A DNA stretch of 18,959 nucleotides, from NCBI GenBank assembly GCA_023818865.1, contig JAMWDF010000025.1:1-18959 (forward strand), given 5' to 3'. Of this stretch, positions 1-7,258 are shown piece by piece. The stretch comes from Candidatus Omnitrophota bacterium (lineage in GTDB: Bacteria; Ratteibacteria; UBA8468; B48-G9; DSTR01). The stretch's first letter is position 1. Every line of letters starts with the position of its first letter. Below the pieces are notes generated by a model. That model had not been told where the DNA came from and did not search any database. It was given only the letters and a program-made list of their open reading frames with translations. Made by a program: the position numbers and the translations under genes.

Positions 1-2
1 TC

Positions 3-572
3 ACCATGCCTATCCTAGTGGGCACCGATGGAGTCCAGAAAATGAGCAAAACCTATGGTAACCATATTCCGATAGAGACCAGCCCAGCTGACCTGTATGG
101 GAAGATTATGTCAGTGGTTGACCAAGTAATGGAAGATTATTTTGCAATTCTTACCCGGGTGAAGAAAGAAGACTACCAGGAAAAAATTAAATCTGACCCT
201 AGAGGAGCCAAGGCTTACTTAGCCAGAGAAATTGTGAGTGAGTATTTTGGTGAGGCGGCAGCTAAGCAAGCAGAAAAGGAGTTTAACCAGGTTTTCCGCG
301 ACCAGAAGCTCCCAGATAATATCCCTGAGTTCCTTTTACCGGAAAACCAGGAAGGAACATGGTCACTTAGCCGAATTCTGGTGTTAGCCGGGTTAACTCC
401 CTCGGCTTCAGAAGCCAGAAGACTAATCAGCCAGAAAGCAGTGGAAGTAGAGGGAAAAGTTATTACTGACCCGTGGGCTCGCCTTTCAGTAAAGGATGGT
501 CAGGTGGTCAGAGTAGGAAAAAGAAGGTTTGTCCGACTGAGAGTCAACCAGGATTCATTACCCCCAAAATAG
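3..572 (+). CDS. tyrS: Tyrosyl-tRNA synthetase, C-terminal part (5'-truncated)
   Basis: Class I aminoacyl-tRNA synthetase that activates tyrosine and charges tRNA-Tyr in the cytoplasm. The frame is open to the left edge and only about the last 189 codons are present; the ATG at position 6 is internal, not the start. The visible part opens with the catalytic-loop region GTDGVQKMSKTYGN, a KMSKS signature with Thr as its last residue, as in the TyrRS branch that has MP-x-L-x-G-x-DG-x-QKMSK. A helical segment follows, then a C-terminal S4 RNA-binding domain (about the last 65 residues, with WSLSRILVLAGL and SEARRLISQKAVEVEG), which is typical of bacterial TyrRS. The Rossmann domain with the HIGH motif lies outside the window. 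The class II aldolase gene starts 16 bp downstream on the same strand. Identification is firm from the KMSK loop plus the S4 domain. Confidence 0.95.
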   Translation, partial: TMPILVGTDGVQKMSKTYGNHIPIETSPADLYGKIMSVVDQVMEDYFAILTRVKKEDYQEKIKSDPRGAKAYLAREIVSEYFGEAAAKQAEKEFNQVFRDQKLPDNIPEFLLPENQEGTWSLSRILVLAGLTPSASEARRLISQKAVEVEGKVITDPWARLSVKDGQVVRVGKRRFVRLRVNQDSLPPK

Positions 573-588
573 CCCTGGTTCACACTCT

Positions 589-1251
589 ATGAGGCAAGAA
601 AGAAAAATCAGGCAGGAACTTAGTACCATTGGTAAACGGCTGGTAGAAAAAGGGTTGGTCTCCGGACCAGGGGGAAATATCAGCCTGAGGGAAAGAAATC
701 TGGTCTATCTTTCGCCTAGCGGTTACGCCCTGGATGAGATTAAACCCGAAGAGTGGGTCAGGATAGATTTCAAAACAGGGGAAAAACAGGGAAAGCTGCG
801 GCCAAGTTGTGAAATTTCTATGCACCTGGGTATCTACTTAGCCCGGCCTGATGTTCAGGCCATTATCCATACCCATCCAGCCATCACCACCGGTCTGGTC
901 AGCGGCGGGCTCACTCTGAAACCTCTCTTCCCGGATTTTGTTGCCATCCTCGGTCCGGTAGTACCGGTGGTAAATTATGTCATCCCAGCAGGTCATCAGA
1001 TAAGAGAAGCCGTGGTAAAAGCAGTGAAAAAGGCGAACGTAGTGACCCTGAAAAACCACGGGGCTGTCTGTCTGGGTACCACCCTTTATGAAGCCTTCGT
1101 CCGCAGTTGGCTGTTAGAAGATAGTGCCAGAATGACCTTGGCGGCTTTACTCGCTGGTAAACCCCGGTTTCTTACCCAAAAAGAGATTAAAGGCATTGAG
1201 AATTTGGAAGCAGAGGACTATCGAAAAGCCCTCCTAAAAACTCTGGGCTAA
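589..1251 (+). CDS. Class II (zinc) aldolase/adducin family protein, FucA-like
   Basis: A 220-residue single-domain class II aldolase of the L-fuculose-phosphate aldolase/RhaD/AraD family, which cleaves phosphorylated ketoses to dihydroxyacetone phosphate and an aldehyde using zinc. Family signatures are in order: GPGGNIS (26-32) and LSPSGYALDEI (41-51) for phosphate binding, the catalytic acid Glu75 in PSCEISMH, zinc ligands His94 and His96 in IIHTHPA, and the third zinc ligand His157 in LKNHGAV. The length matches FucA (about 215 aa). The ATG has no evident Shine-Dalgarno sequence; it was chosen because the first helix then aligns with the family N-terminus. It sits between tyrS and folP (7 bp to folP), with no fucose or rhamnose genes nearby, so sugar catabolism is not implied by context. 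The substrate is unknown: 5-deoxy-sugar phosphate salvage or a pterin-related aldol cleavage are possible inferences. Confidence 0.9.
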   Translation: MRQERKIRQELSTIGKRLVEKGLVSGPGGNISLRERNLVYLSPSGYALDEIKPEEWVRIDFKTGEKQGKLRPSCEISMHLGIYLARPDVQAIIHTHPAITTGLVSGGLTLKPLFPDFVAILGPVVPVVNYVIPAGHQIREAVVKAVKKANVVTLKNHGAVCLGTTLYEAFVRSWLLEDSARMTLAALLAGKPRFLTQKEIKGIENLEAEDYRKALLKTLG

Positions 1252-1258
1252 CCAGGCA

Positions 1259-2104
1259 ATGGAGAATACTGTAAGTATCTGGAAAATAAAAGGAAAAGCG
1301 CTCCTGGTTGATCAGCCACTAATAATGGGGATAGTCAATGTGACCCCAGATTCTTTTTATAACGGTGGACGGTACCAGGAGAAAGATAAGGCAGTGGAGA
1401 AAGCCTTAACCTTAGTCCAACAGGGAGCCGACATCATTGATGTAGGCGGCGAATCTACCCGGCCTGGCAGCCAACCGGTCAGCGAAACAGAAGAACTAAA
1501 CCGAGTTATTCCGGCGATTGAAGGAATTAGCCGGCAAACTAATGTGCCTATTTCCTGTGACACTTACAAAAGTAAAGTGGCTGAGTTGGCTCTTCAGGCT
1601 GGGGCAAGTATTATCAATGATATTTCTGGGTTTCGGTTTGACCAAAGAAATATTGAAGTAGTGGGGAAACATCAGTGTGGATGCATCTTGATGCACATGC
1701 TGGGCACTCCCCAGACCATGCAACAATCTCCTTGTTACCAAAATGTAGTGGAAGAAATAAAAGATTTTCTTAGAGAGAGATTGGAAATTTTGAGAAAAGC
1801 TGGAGTCAGTCTGGAAAGAATCGTTCTTGACCCGGGGATTGGCTTCGGGAAGCGGCTGGAAGACAACCTAACTATCTTAAGACACGCTGGTGAATTTGGC
1901 CTCTTTGACCGACCAGTGCTAATCGGTGCCTCAAGAAAGTCTTTTATCGGGACCATCCTGGACGCTTCACCAGAAAAAAGACTGGAAGGCTCAATCGCGG
2001 CTGCAGTTATGGCTCTTAGTGCCGGAGCGATGATTTTCCGGGTTCATGATGTGGCAGAGACAAAGGCAGCCCTTAAAGTTGCCTGGAAAATTCTTCATCC
2101 CTGA
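1259..2104 (+). CDS. folP: Dihydropteroate synthase
   Basis: Condenses 6-hydroxymethyl-dihydropterin diphosphate with p-aminobenzoate to give dihydropteroate in folate synthesis; it is the sulfonamide target. The 281-residue length matches E. coli FolP. Visible family motifs, in TIM-barrel order, are MGIVNVTPDSFYNGG (substrate loop 1), GADIIDVGGESTRPGS (loop 2, about 57-72), ISCDTYK, AGASIINDISGF (the Asn-Asp pair), VLDPGIGFGK (about 190-199), LIGASRKSFIG (Lys and Ser of the phosphate/pABA site) and FRVHDVAETK near the end (Arg-His of the diphosphate pocket). All active-site motifs look intact, so the enzyme should be functional. The ATG follows a weak AGG. It lies 7 bp after the aldolase gene and 15 bp before ruvX. 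No other folate genes are in the window. Confidence 0.97.
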   Translation: MENTVSIWKIKGKALLVDQPLIMGIVNVTPDSFYNGGRYQEKDKAVEKALTLVQQGADIIDVGGESTRPGSQPVSETEELNRVIPAIEGISRQTNVPISCDTYKSKVAELALQAGASIINDISGFRFDQRNIEVVGKHQCGCILMHMLGTPQTMQQSPCYQNVVEEIKDFLRERLEILRKAGVSLERIVLDPGIGFGKRLEDNLTILRHAGEFGLFDRPVLIGASRKSFIGTILDASPEKRLEGSIAAAVMALSAGAMIFRVHDVAETKAALKVAWKILHP

Positions 2105-2119
2105 AGCGAAAGGAAGAAA

Positions 2120-2542
2120 ATGCGCATTTTGTGTCTGGATATCGGTGAAAGAAGGATTGGCCTGGCCATTAGCGATGAAACAGGCACCTTAGCCAGGGGG
2201 CTGGCTACTGTGGAAAGAAATGGGAAAGAATGTGAGCATCTCGCCAGGATTATTAAAGAAAACAAGCCAGGGAAGATTGTTTACGGTTTACCGGTAAGAT
2301 TGGATGGTTCTCTCAGCCTTCAGACAGAGAAAACCCTGGCTTTCATAGAACGACTGAAAGCCATCATTCAGCTACCTTTCATTGCTTGGGATGAACGATT
2401 AACCACCAAAGAAGCAGAGGCTATTCTCCTTCAGGCTGACCTAAGCCGACAAAAAAGGAAAAGGCTCCGAGACAAGCTTTCCGCCCAGATAATTCTCCAA
2501 AGCTATCTGGAAGCCTCCCAGGTAAGAAACCCAGGCGAATGA
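2120..2542 (+). CDS. ruvX: RuvX/YqgF family RNase H-like nuclease (pre-16S rRNA processing, putative Holliday junction resolvase)
   Basis: A 140-residue RNase H-fold protein of the YqgF/RuvX family, the length typical of the family. E. coli YqgF acts in 5'-end maturation of 16S rRNA, and homologues have been proposed or shown to resolve Holliday junctions. The catalytic acidic triad is recognisable: Asp7 in LCLDIGERRIG, Glu92 in WDERLTT, and Asp118 in RDKLSAQIILQSYL. The phosphate-binding YGLPVRLDG segment is at 55-63. An AGGA motif lies 6-10 bp before the ATG, supporting the start. It is the last gene of the tyrS-aldolase-folP run and ends 22 bp short of the convergent malic enzyme gene. No hairpin terminator is evident in that gap. 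Confidence 0.95.
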   Translation: MRILCLDIGERRIGLAISDETGTLARGLATVERNGKECEHLARIIKENKPGKIVYGLPVRLDGSLSLQTEKTLAFIERLKAIIQLPFIAWDERLTTKEAEAILLQADLSRQKRKRLRDKLSAQIILQSYLEASQVRNPGE

Positions 2543-2564
2543 GTTCTGGGTCTGTCTGAAAAAA

Positions 2565-3722
2565 TTATTCTTTGGCAGCCTGGTAAACTGCCCGGGCAAC
2601 CGCCTGGGCAACCTTCTTGTCTAAGGGAGAAGGAACGATAAAATCAGAGGAAAGTTTCCGCCGCGGCACACAACCAGCAATCGCCTGGCTGGCCGCCTTT
2701 TTCATCTTTTCAGTAATCTCCGGCGCTCGGGCATCCAAAGCTCCCCGGAAAATACCTGGAAAAGCCAGCAGATTGTTAATCTGGTTGGGCAGGTCGCTTC
2801 GGCCAGTGCCTATCACCGCTGCTCCAGCCTTTTTTGCCTCATCAGGCATAATTTCCGGGACCGGGTTGGACATAGCAAAAACAATGGCTTCTTTGTTCAT
2901 ACTTTTGATCATTTCGCTGGTGACCAACCCAGGAGCGGAAACACCGATAAAGACATCTGCCTTTTGCAACGCTTCAGCAAGAGTTCCGCGCTGGTTCATC
3001 AAAAATTCACACACCGATTCTTTGGCTGGATTCATATTTTCCGGTCTTCCTTGATAGACAATTCCTTGTCGATCGCAGAGTATCATCTTTCTTGCTCCGG
3101 AGCGGTGAAGAAAACGAACAATGGCGATACCCGCCGCTCCGGCTCCGCAGACCACAATCTTTACCTCAGAAAGTTTTTTCCCTACCAGACAGAGGGCATT
3201 CAACAACCCAGCTAATACCACTACTGCGGTGCCGTGCTGGTCATCGTGAAAAATTGGGAGGCTCAGTTGTTCTTTAAGTAATTCTTCAATCTGGAAACAT
3301 CTGGGACTGGAGATATCCTCCAGGTTAATGCCTCCAAACCCTGGAGAGATAAGCACCACAGTCCGGACAATCTCCGACACATCCCGGGTGTTGATACAGA
3401 CCGGAATGGCGTCTACCCCGCCAAATTCCTTAAAAAGGATGGCTTTCCCCTCCATTACTGGCAAAGCCGCAGCCGCCCCAATATCCCCTAGCCCTAAAAC
3501 TGCGCTCCCATCAGTCACTACTGCCACGGTATTCCATTTTCGGGTATAGGTATAAATCTTTCCCGGATTTTGGGCAATCTTTCGGCAGGGTTCAGCCACC
3601 CCAGGAGTATAAGCCAGAGAAAGGTCCTCCTGAGTTTTCAGAGGCACCAGCGGCTTTACTTGGAGCTTCCCCCTGGCCTGGGCATGAAGACGGAGTGAGC
3701 GGGTATAAACGGTTAGTTTCAT
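2565..3722 (-). CDS. NAD(P)-dependent malic enzyme (short bacterial form)
   Basis: Oxidatively decarboxylates malate to pyruvate and CO2, yielding NADH or NADPH. The 385-residue length fits the short stand-alone malic enzymes, without the phosphotransacetylase domain of MaeB. The N-terminal malic domain shows the catalytic Tyr38 in AYTPGVAEPC, Lys93 in GKAILFKEFGGVDAIPV, and the divalent-metal ligands Glu135/Asp136 in INLEDIS and Asp160/161 in FHDDQHGTA. The NAD-binding domain has GAGAAG (193-198). The second beta-strand ends in an aspartate (ILCDRQG), which suggests NAD preference. A later loop, FAMSNPVPEIMP, is also family-typical. The ATG is only 2 bp beyond the hppA stop codon, and the Shine-Dalgarno is weak, so translational coupling to hppA is likely. 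Cofactor specificity is inferred. Confidence 0.93.
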   Translation of the reverse strand: MKLTVYTRSLRLHAQARGKLQVKPLVPLKTQEDLSLAYTPGVAEPCRKIAQNPGKIYTYTRKWNTVAVVTDGSAVLGLGDIGAAAALPVMEGKAILFKEFGGVDAIPVCINTRDVSEIVRTVVLISPGFGGINLEDISSPRCFQIEELLKEQLSLPIFHDDQHGTAVVVLAGLLNALCLVGKKLSEVKIVVCGAGAAGIAIVRFLHRSGARKMILCDRQGIVYQGRPENMNPAKESVCEFLMNQRGTLAEALQKADVFIGVSAPGLVTSEMIKSMNKEAIVFAMSNPVPEIMPDEAKKAGAAVIGTGRSDLPNQINNLLAFPGIFRGALDARAPEITEKMKKAASQAIAGCVPRRKLSSDFIVPSPLDKKVAQAVARAVYQAAKE

Positions 3723-3724
3723 TT

Positions 3725-5839
3725 CTACCGGAAAAGCGAAAACTGAATCACCAAGCCAACAAAAACAATGGAAACAATGGAAAGAAGCTTAATCAAGATG
3801 TTAAGAGAAGGACCAGCGGTGTCCTTAAAAGGGTCTCCCACTGTATCGCCAATCACCGCAGCTTTATGCGTCTCTGTTCCTTTTCCTCCAAGATTTCCTT
3901 TTTCAATATATTTCTTGGCGTTATCCCAGGAAGCCCCACTGTTAGCCATCATAATCGCCACCGCAAACCCTGAAGTTAACGCGCCAATCTGCAACCCTAA
4001 CATAGCTTCCACTCCCAGCCAAAGACCGGTAACTACTGGCAGAATAATCGCCAGCACTGAGGGTATGACCATTTCCTTCTGGGCACTCCGGGTACAGATA
4101 TCCACCGCCGCGGCGTAATCTGGCTTCGCTTTACCTTCCAAGAGACCAGCGATGCTCTTAAATTGGCGTCTTACTTCTTCTACAATCTGTTGGGCCGCCC
4201 GGCCTACTGCCCGCAAAGCCATGGAGGAGAAGAAAAACGGGAACATCGCACCAACAAAGAAGCCAGCCACCATATTGACATTCATCACTGAAAGATTCAG
4301 CTCTTTGCCCAAAAGAGCCACATGTTCCCGAAAGGCAGCAATCAGGGCCAGAGCGGTTAAAGCAGCCGAACCGATAGCAAAACCCTTCCCGGTGGCCGCC
4401 GTGGTATTTCCCAGAGCATCCAGGGCATCGGTTCGCTGACGCACCAAGGGAGCTTGATGGCTCATTTCGGCATTCCCACCAGCGTTATCCGCTACCGGTC
4501 CGTAACAATCAGTCGCCAGAGTAATACCCAGAGTGCTCAACATTCCCACCCCGGCCAGACCAACACCATAAAGGCCCATAGCGGGATGGGCTATCCCACC
4601 TGGCAGGACATAAGCCAAAATCATAGCAACTACCACGGTCAACACTGGCGCCACAGTGGAAAGCATTCCTACGGACAGTCCGGCCAGCAACAGCGTGGCT
4701 GTTCCAGTGGGAGCTGATTCAGCCACTGACCTGGTCGGCCAATAATGGTCAGAAGTAAAAAATTCAGTAAAAAAACCAATTATGACCCCTGCGGCTAGCC
4801 CACTTAGGACTGAACCGTAAAGACCCAGGTTTTCTCTTCCTAGAAGTTTAACCACCGCAAAGTACCCACCAATAGCTGTCAGAACCGCGGCGGCATAAAT
4901 CCCTCGGCGCAAGGCTCTAAGAAGCGTAGCTTGCTGAGCCTCCTCTCCTGTTCTTACCATAAACGAACCAATTACTGAAGCTAACACCCCGATAGTCGCC
5001 AGAGCCATAGGCAGAGATACTCCGTGCAAACTTAAGCCAGCCGCAAAAGCCAGGGCCATAGTGGCAATAATTGAGTCAGCATAAGATTCGTAAAGGTCAG
5101 CCCCCATCCCAGCAATGTCACCGACATTATCACCAACATTATCAGCAATCACCGCTGGGTTGCGCGGGTCATCTTCAGGGATGCCGGTTTCTACCTTGCC
5201 TACCAGATCAGCCCCCACATCAGCGCCTTTGGTATAAATGCCACCACCTACGCGGGCAAAAAGTGCCTGGGAACTGGCCCCCATTCCGAAACAGAGCATG
5301 GTAGAGGTAATCTCCCGCAACCGGCTTTCTAGATCAAGCGGCCTCACCCGGGTGTAGTACCAGGTTAACAGATTGTACCAACTGCTAATATCCAGCAAAG
5401 CCAGACCGACCACCACCAGCCCCATTACCAGCCCGGCAGAAAAGGCAATTCTTAACGCAGCATTTAAGGAATTCCTGGCAGCGTACGCGGTCCGGGCAGA
5501 AGCTCTTGTCGCCACACTCATTCCGATGTAACCGCTTAAAGCGGAGAAAAAACCACCGGTGATAAAAGCAAAGGGAACAAAGATTGGTAAAAAGGTTTGC
5601 CCGCTGCTGGTCCTGGTTAAAGCCAATACCAGAAGAATAATAAAGACGATCCCAAAAAAGATGGAAACGCCAGCATACTGTCTTTTCAGATAAGCCCGGG
5701 CTCCTACCCTGACTGCCTCGGCGATTTGCACCATTTCCGGAGTGCCTTCTTTTTCTCGCATAATGGTAAAAACCAGGTACCGGGTAAAAGCCAGCGCCAG
5801 AATTGCGCCTATTATTGTTACGACCTGGGAGAAATCCAT
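3725..5839 (-). CDS. hppA: K+-dependent membrane-bound ion-translocating pyrophosphatase
   Basis: Integral membrane pump that couples hydrolysis of pyrophosphate to H+ or Na+ export. The 704 residues give the usual multi-helix (about 16 TM) layout. The pyrophosphate-binding signature DVGADLVGKVE (207-217) is followed by GIPEDDPRNPA, and the acidic cluster ADNVGDNVGDIAGMGAD (232-248) is intact. The GNTTAATGKG motif has Ala481 and Gly484 where the K+-independent subfamily carries Lys and Thr, so this is the K+-dependent type. In helix 6 the pattern Asp248-x-x-Glu251 places the semi-conserved Glu as in K+-dependent Na+ (or dual) pumps rather than one turn later as in plant-type H+ pumps; ion choice is still inferred. 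A strong GGAGG lies just before the ATG. The gene starts inside the 3' end of pth (22 bp overlap). Confidence 0.96.
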   Translation of the reverse strand: MDFSQVVTIIGAILALAFTRYLVFTIMREKEGTPEMVQIAEAVRVGARAYLKRQYAGVSIFFGIVFIILLVLALTRTSSGQTFLPIFVPFAFITGGFFSALSGYIGMSVATRASARTAYAARNSLNAALRIAFSAGLVMGLVVVGLALLDISSWYNLLTWYYTRVRPLDLESRLREITSTMLCFGMGASSQALFARVGGGIYTKGADVGADLVGKVETGIPEDDPRNPAVIADNVGDNVGDIAGMGADLYESYADSIIATMALAFAAGLSLHGVSLPMALATIGVLASVIGSFMVRTGEEAQQATLLRALRRGIYAAAVLTAIGGYFAVVKLLGRENLGLYGSVLSGLAAGVIIGFFTEFFTSDHYWPTRSVAESAPTGTATLLLAGLSVGMLSTVAPVLTVVVAMILAYVLPGGIAHPAMGLYGVGLAGVGMLSTLGITLATDCYGPVADNAGGNAEMSHQAPLVRQRTDALDALGNTTAATGKGFAIGSAALTALALIAAFREHVALLGKELNLSVMNVNMVAGFFVGAMFPFFFSSMALRAVGRAAQQIVEEVRRQFKSIAGLLEGKAKPDYAAAVDICTRSAQKEMVIPSVLAIILPVVTGLWLGVEAMLGLQIGALTSGFAVAIMMANSGASWDNAKKYIEKGNLGGKGTETHKAAVIGDTVGDPFKDTAGPSLNILIKLLSIVSIVFVGLVIQFSLFR

Positions 5840-6426
5840 TCTTCCTCCTCTCCTTTGTTTTCAGGTTCTGTGTTCCATTTGGTCATTGCTTTTTCCAGAC
5901 CGAGAATAATAATATCCTGACAACCCTGGGCCGCCTTTTCTATCACCCGGGTAACTATTTCTTCTTCTTCCGGGGAAAAATCTGAGAGAACAAAGTCAAT
6001 CCGAGGCAGATTAGCTTCCTTAACACCAATACCAATCCTTACCCGGATAAGTTCATTTCTTCCCAGGGTAGAAGCGATGGAAAGTAACCCCCGATGGGTT
6101 CCTGGACCTCTCCTGGCAGTAATTTTAATCCCTCCCAGGGGAATATCCAAGTCATCATGCACCACAATTAGATTCTCTGGATTCTCCTGAAAGTCACTCA
6201 GAACCTGGGCGACTGCCCGGCCGCTATCGTTCATAAAGGTAAGAGGTTTAACCAGGAGACTTACAGTTTTATTCAGGGTAACTAACCAGGCCTGATAAAG
6301 TTCTCGGTTTATTCTTGAATTAACCTGATTCTTCTCGAAAAGAAGAGAGATAACTCGGAAACCTACATTGTGTCTAGTTTTCTCATACTTCTGACCAGGA
6401 TTGCCAAGTCCGACGATGATATTCAC
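5818..6426 (-). CDS. pth: Peptidyl-tRNA hydrolase
   Basis: Cleaves peptidyl-tRNA released by stalled ribosomes to recycle tRNA; cytoplasmic. At 202 residues it is near the usual 185-200. Hallmarks are GLGNPG with Asn9, TRHNVGF with catalytic His19, KPLTFMNDSG with Met65-Asn66, and VHDDLDIPLG with Asp91. The fourth motif reads GPGTHRGLLSI: His111 is kept, but the residue equivalent to E. coli Asn114 is Arg112. HRG variants occur in some bacterial lineages as far as I recall, so activity is still expected. The start codon is GTG, supported by an AAGGTGG Shine-Dalgarno 4 nt upstream that overlaps the rplY stop codon. It follows rplY by 9 bp, a classical pairing, and overlaps hppA by 22 bp. The C-terminal roughly 20 residues are acidic and polar (EPENKGEEEEW). 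Confidence 0.95.
   Translation of the reverse strand: MNIIVGLGNPGQKYEKTRHNVGFRVISLLFEKNQVNSRINRELYQAWLVTLNKTVSLLVKPLTFMNDSGRAVAQVLSDFQENPENLIVVHDDLDIPLGGIKITARRGPGTHRGLLSIASTLGRNELIRVRIGIGVKEANLPRIDFVLSDFSPEEEEIVTRVIEKAAQGCQDIIILGLEKAMTKWNTEPENKGEEEEWISPRS
5843..5850 (-). promoter_or_regulatory. Shine-Dalgarno site of hppA inside pth
   Basis: On the minus strand GAGGAGGA reads directly into AGA and the hppA ATG at 5839. The site lies within the last codons of pth, so hppA is translated from the same mRNA. It fixes the hppA start and implies coupling with pth translation. Confidence 0.75.
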
Positions 6427-6430
6427 TTAA

Positions 6431-6437
6431 CCACCTT
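6431..6437 (-). promoter_or_regulatory. Shine-Dalgarno site fixing the GTG start of pth
   Basis: AAGGTGG on the minus strand lies 4 nt before the GTG at 6426 and shares bases with the rplY TAA stop (6438-6436). It has one mismatch to AAGGAGG. This placement supports GTG initiation and coupled translation of rplY and pth. Confidence 0.65.
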
Positions 6438-7134
6438 ATTGCTTGCCTTCTTCCTGTTGTTTCGCCTCTTCCTTCATCTTGCGTCGTTCTTCAGCTTTCT
6501 CCTCAGAGATTACTTCCGGTTCAGTGGCTGCTGGAGCGACTTCTTCCGTGGTGGCGACTGGTTCCTCTTTGGCAGGAGCCAGCACGGCTACCACCACTTT
6601 TTCTTCCTCTTCCAGAACCCGAACCCCTTCGGGAAGTTTCAGGTCCTTGACCAGGAGCGCATGGCCTATTCCCAGGTTGGTAATATCCACATTAACACTC
6701 TGGGGTATGTCTTTCGGGAGAGCTTCTACCCTAACTTCTCGCAATTCCTGTTCTAGAATCCCTCCCTGCTTAACCCCAGTAGATTCCCCAACGAGTTGAA
6801 TCGGTACTTCCATGACCACTGCCCGGTCCATTCTCACCCGGTAAAAGTCAAGATGAAGCAGAGCGCCGGTAAGAGGGTCTATCTGAACATCTTTTAGAAT
6901 AGTTTTGACCTCCTGCTGGCCATCTGGCCTCAAAATTATCAGGTCAGCCATTACATTGTGCGCTCGGAGATGTCTAACTATGACAGTGGCTCCTTTCCCC
7001 TCCACTTTAAGCGGGACTGGTTTTTCTCCAGGGCCATAAAGGATGCCTGGTACAAAACCGGCCTGGCGTAACTTTCTGGCTACCCCTTTACCGGTGCCTT
7101 CTCTTACCTCTGCTTGAAACTGAATCTGTTCCAT
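6436..7134 (-). CDS. rplY: 50S ribosomal protein bL25 (Ctc/TL5 long form)
   Basis: Binds 5S rRNA in the large subunit. The 232 residues give the long, two-domain Ctc/TL5 type: an N-terminal 5S-binding domain (about 1-90, with GKGVARKLRQAGFVPGILYG and LKDVQIDPLTGALLHLDFYRV) and a second beta domain (about 100-185, with VPIQLVGESTGVKQGGILEQ and LPKDIPQSVNVDIT). A low-complexity Glu/Ala/Lys tail from about 190 ends in KQQEEGKQ. The ATG at 7134 is preferred because GGAGG lies 6 nt upstream. A GTG at 7137 would leave only 3 nt spacing and add one residue. It is the first gene of the operon with pth, hppA and the malic enzyme. In many bacteria prs precedes rplY, but here a divergent glycosidase gene is the neighbour. 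Confidence 0.95.
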   Translation of the reverse strand: MEQIQFQAEVREGTGKGVARKLRQAGFVPGILYGPGEKPVPLKVEGKGATVIVRHLRAHNVMADLIILRPDGQQEVKTILKDVQIDPLTGALLHLDFYRVRMDRAVVMEVPIQLVGESTGVKQGGILEQELREVRVEALPKDIPQSVNVDITNLGIGHALLVKDLKLPEGVRVLEEEEKVVVAVLAPAKEEPVATTEEVAPAATEPEVISEEKAEERRKMKEEAKQQEEGKQ

Positions 7135-7182
7135 CACTGACCTCCATGAAAATTCTTGGGTTGAAACTTCTTGAAATTGATA

Positions 7183-7210
7183 ATCGTATCAGTTTACCAC
7201 ATCTAGCCAA
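7183..7210 (-). promoter_or_regulatory. Candidate promoter of the rplY-pth-hppA-malic enzyme operon
   Basis: On the minus strand TTGGCT (7210-7205) and TACGAT (7188-7183) are 16 nt apart, about 50 bp upstream of the rplY start. The -35 matches consensus at 3 of 6 positions and the -10 at 4 of 6. TAAACT about 10 bp upstream is an alternative -10. Prediction by eye only. Confidence 0.35.
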
Positions 7211-7229
7211 AAAGAGAAAACCTCATGCA

Positions 7230-7258
7230 TTGACTGCTTTCTGCTAAGACAGTAAAAT
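7230..7258 (+). promoter_or_regulatory. Near-consensus sigma-70 promoter for the GH4-gltX-padR operon
   Basis: TTGACT (7230-7235) and TAAAAT (7253-7258), each 5 of 6 matches to consensus, are separated by exactly 17 nt. The predicted start is near 7265, giving a leader of about 97 nt before the glycosidase ATG at 7362, which has AGGAG 5 nt upstream. The leader contains a small inverted repeat (TCTTC-taa-GAAGA, 7309-7321) and a 9-codon ATG reading frame; no terminator is recognisable. The remaining divergent intergenic sequence (7135-7361) shows nothing else. Confidence 0.7.

Noticed and set aside
2543..2564. Possible terminator between ruvX and the malic enzyme gene.
   Set aside because: The 22 bp contain an A run but no inverted repeat long enough to form a stem.
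3768..5304. Several long open frames on the + strand opposite hppA and the malic enzyme (for example 3768-4118, 4152-4439, 4454-4717).
   Set aside because: They lie antisense to strongly conserved genes, have no family resemblance and no convincing ribosome-binding sites; they are by-products of codon usage in the real genes.
6370..6799. Two overlapping + strand frames of over 110 codons opposite rplY and pth.
   Set aside because: Both mirror the conserved minus-strand genes, and their composition (Phe/Ser-rich, low complexity) is what the Glu/Lys-rich tail of bL25 gives when read in reverse.
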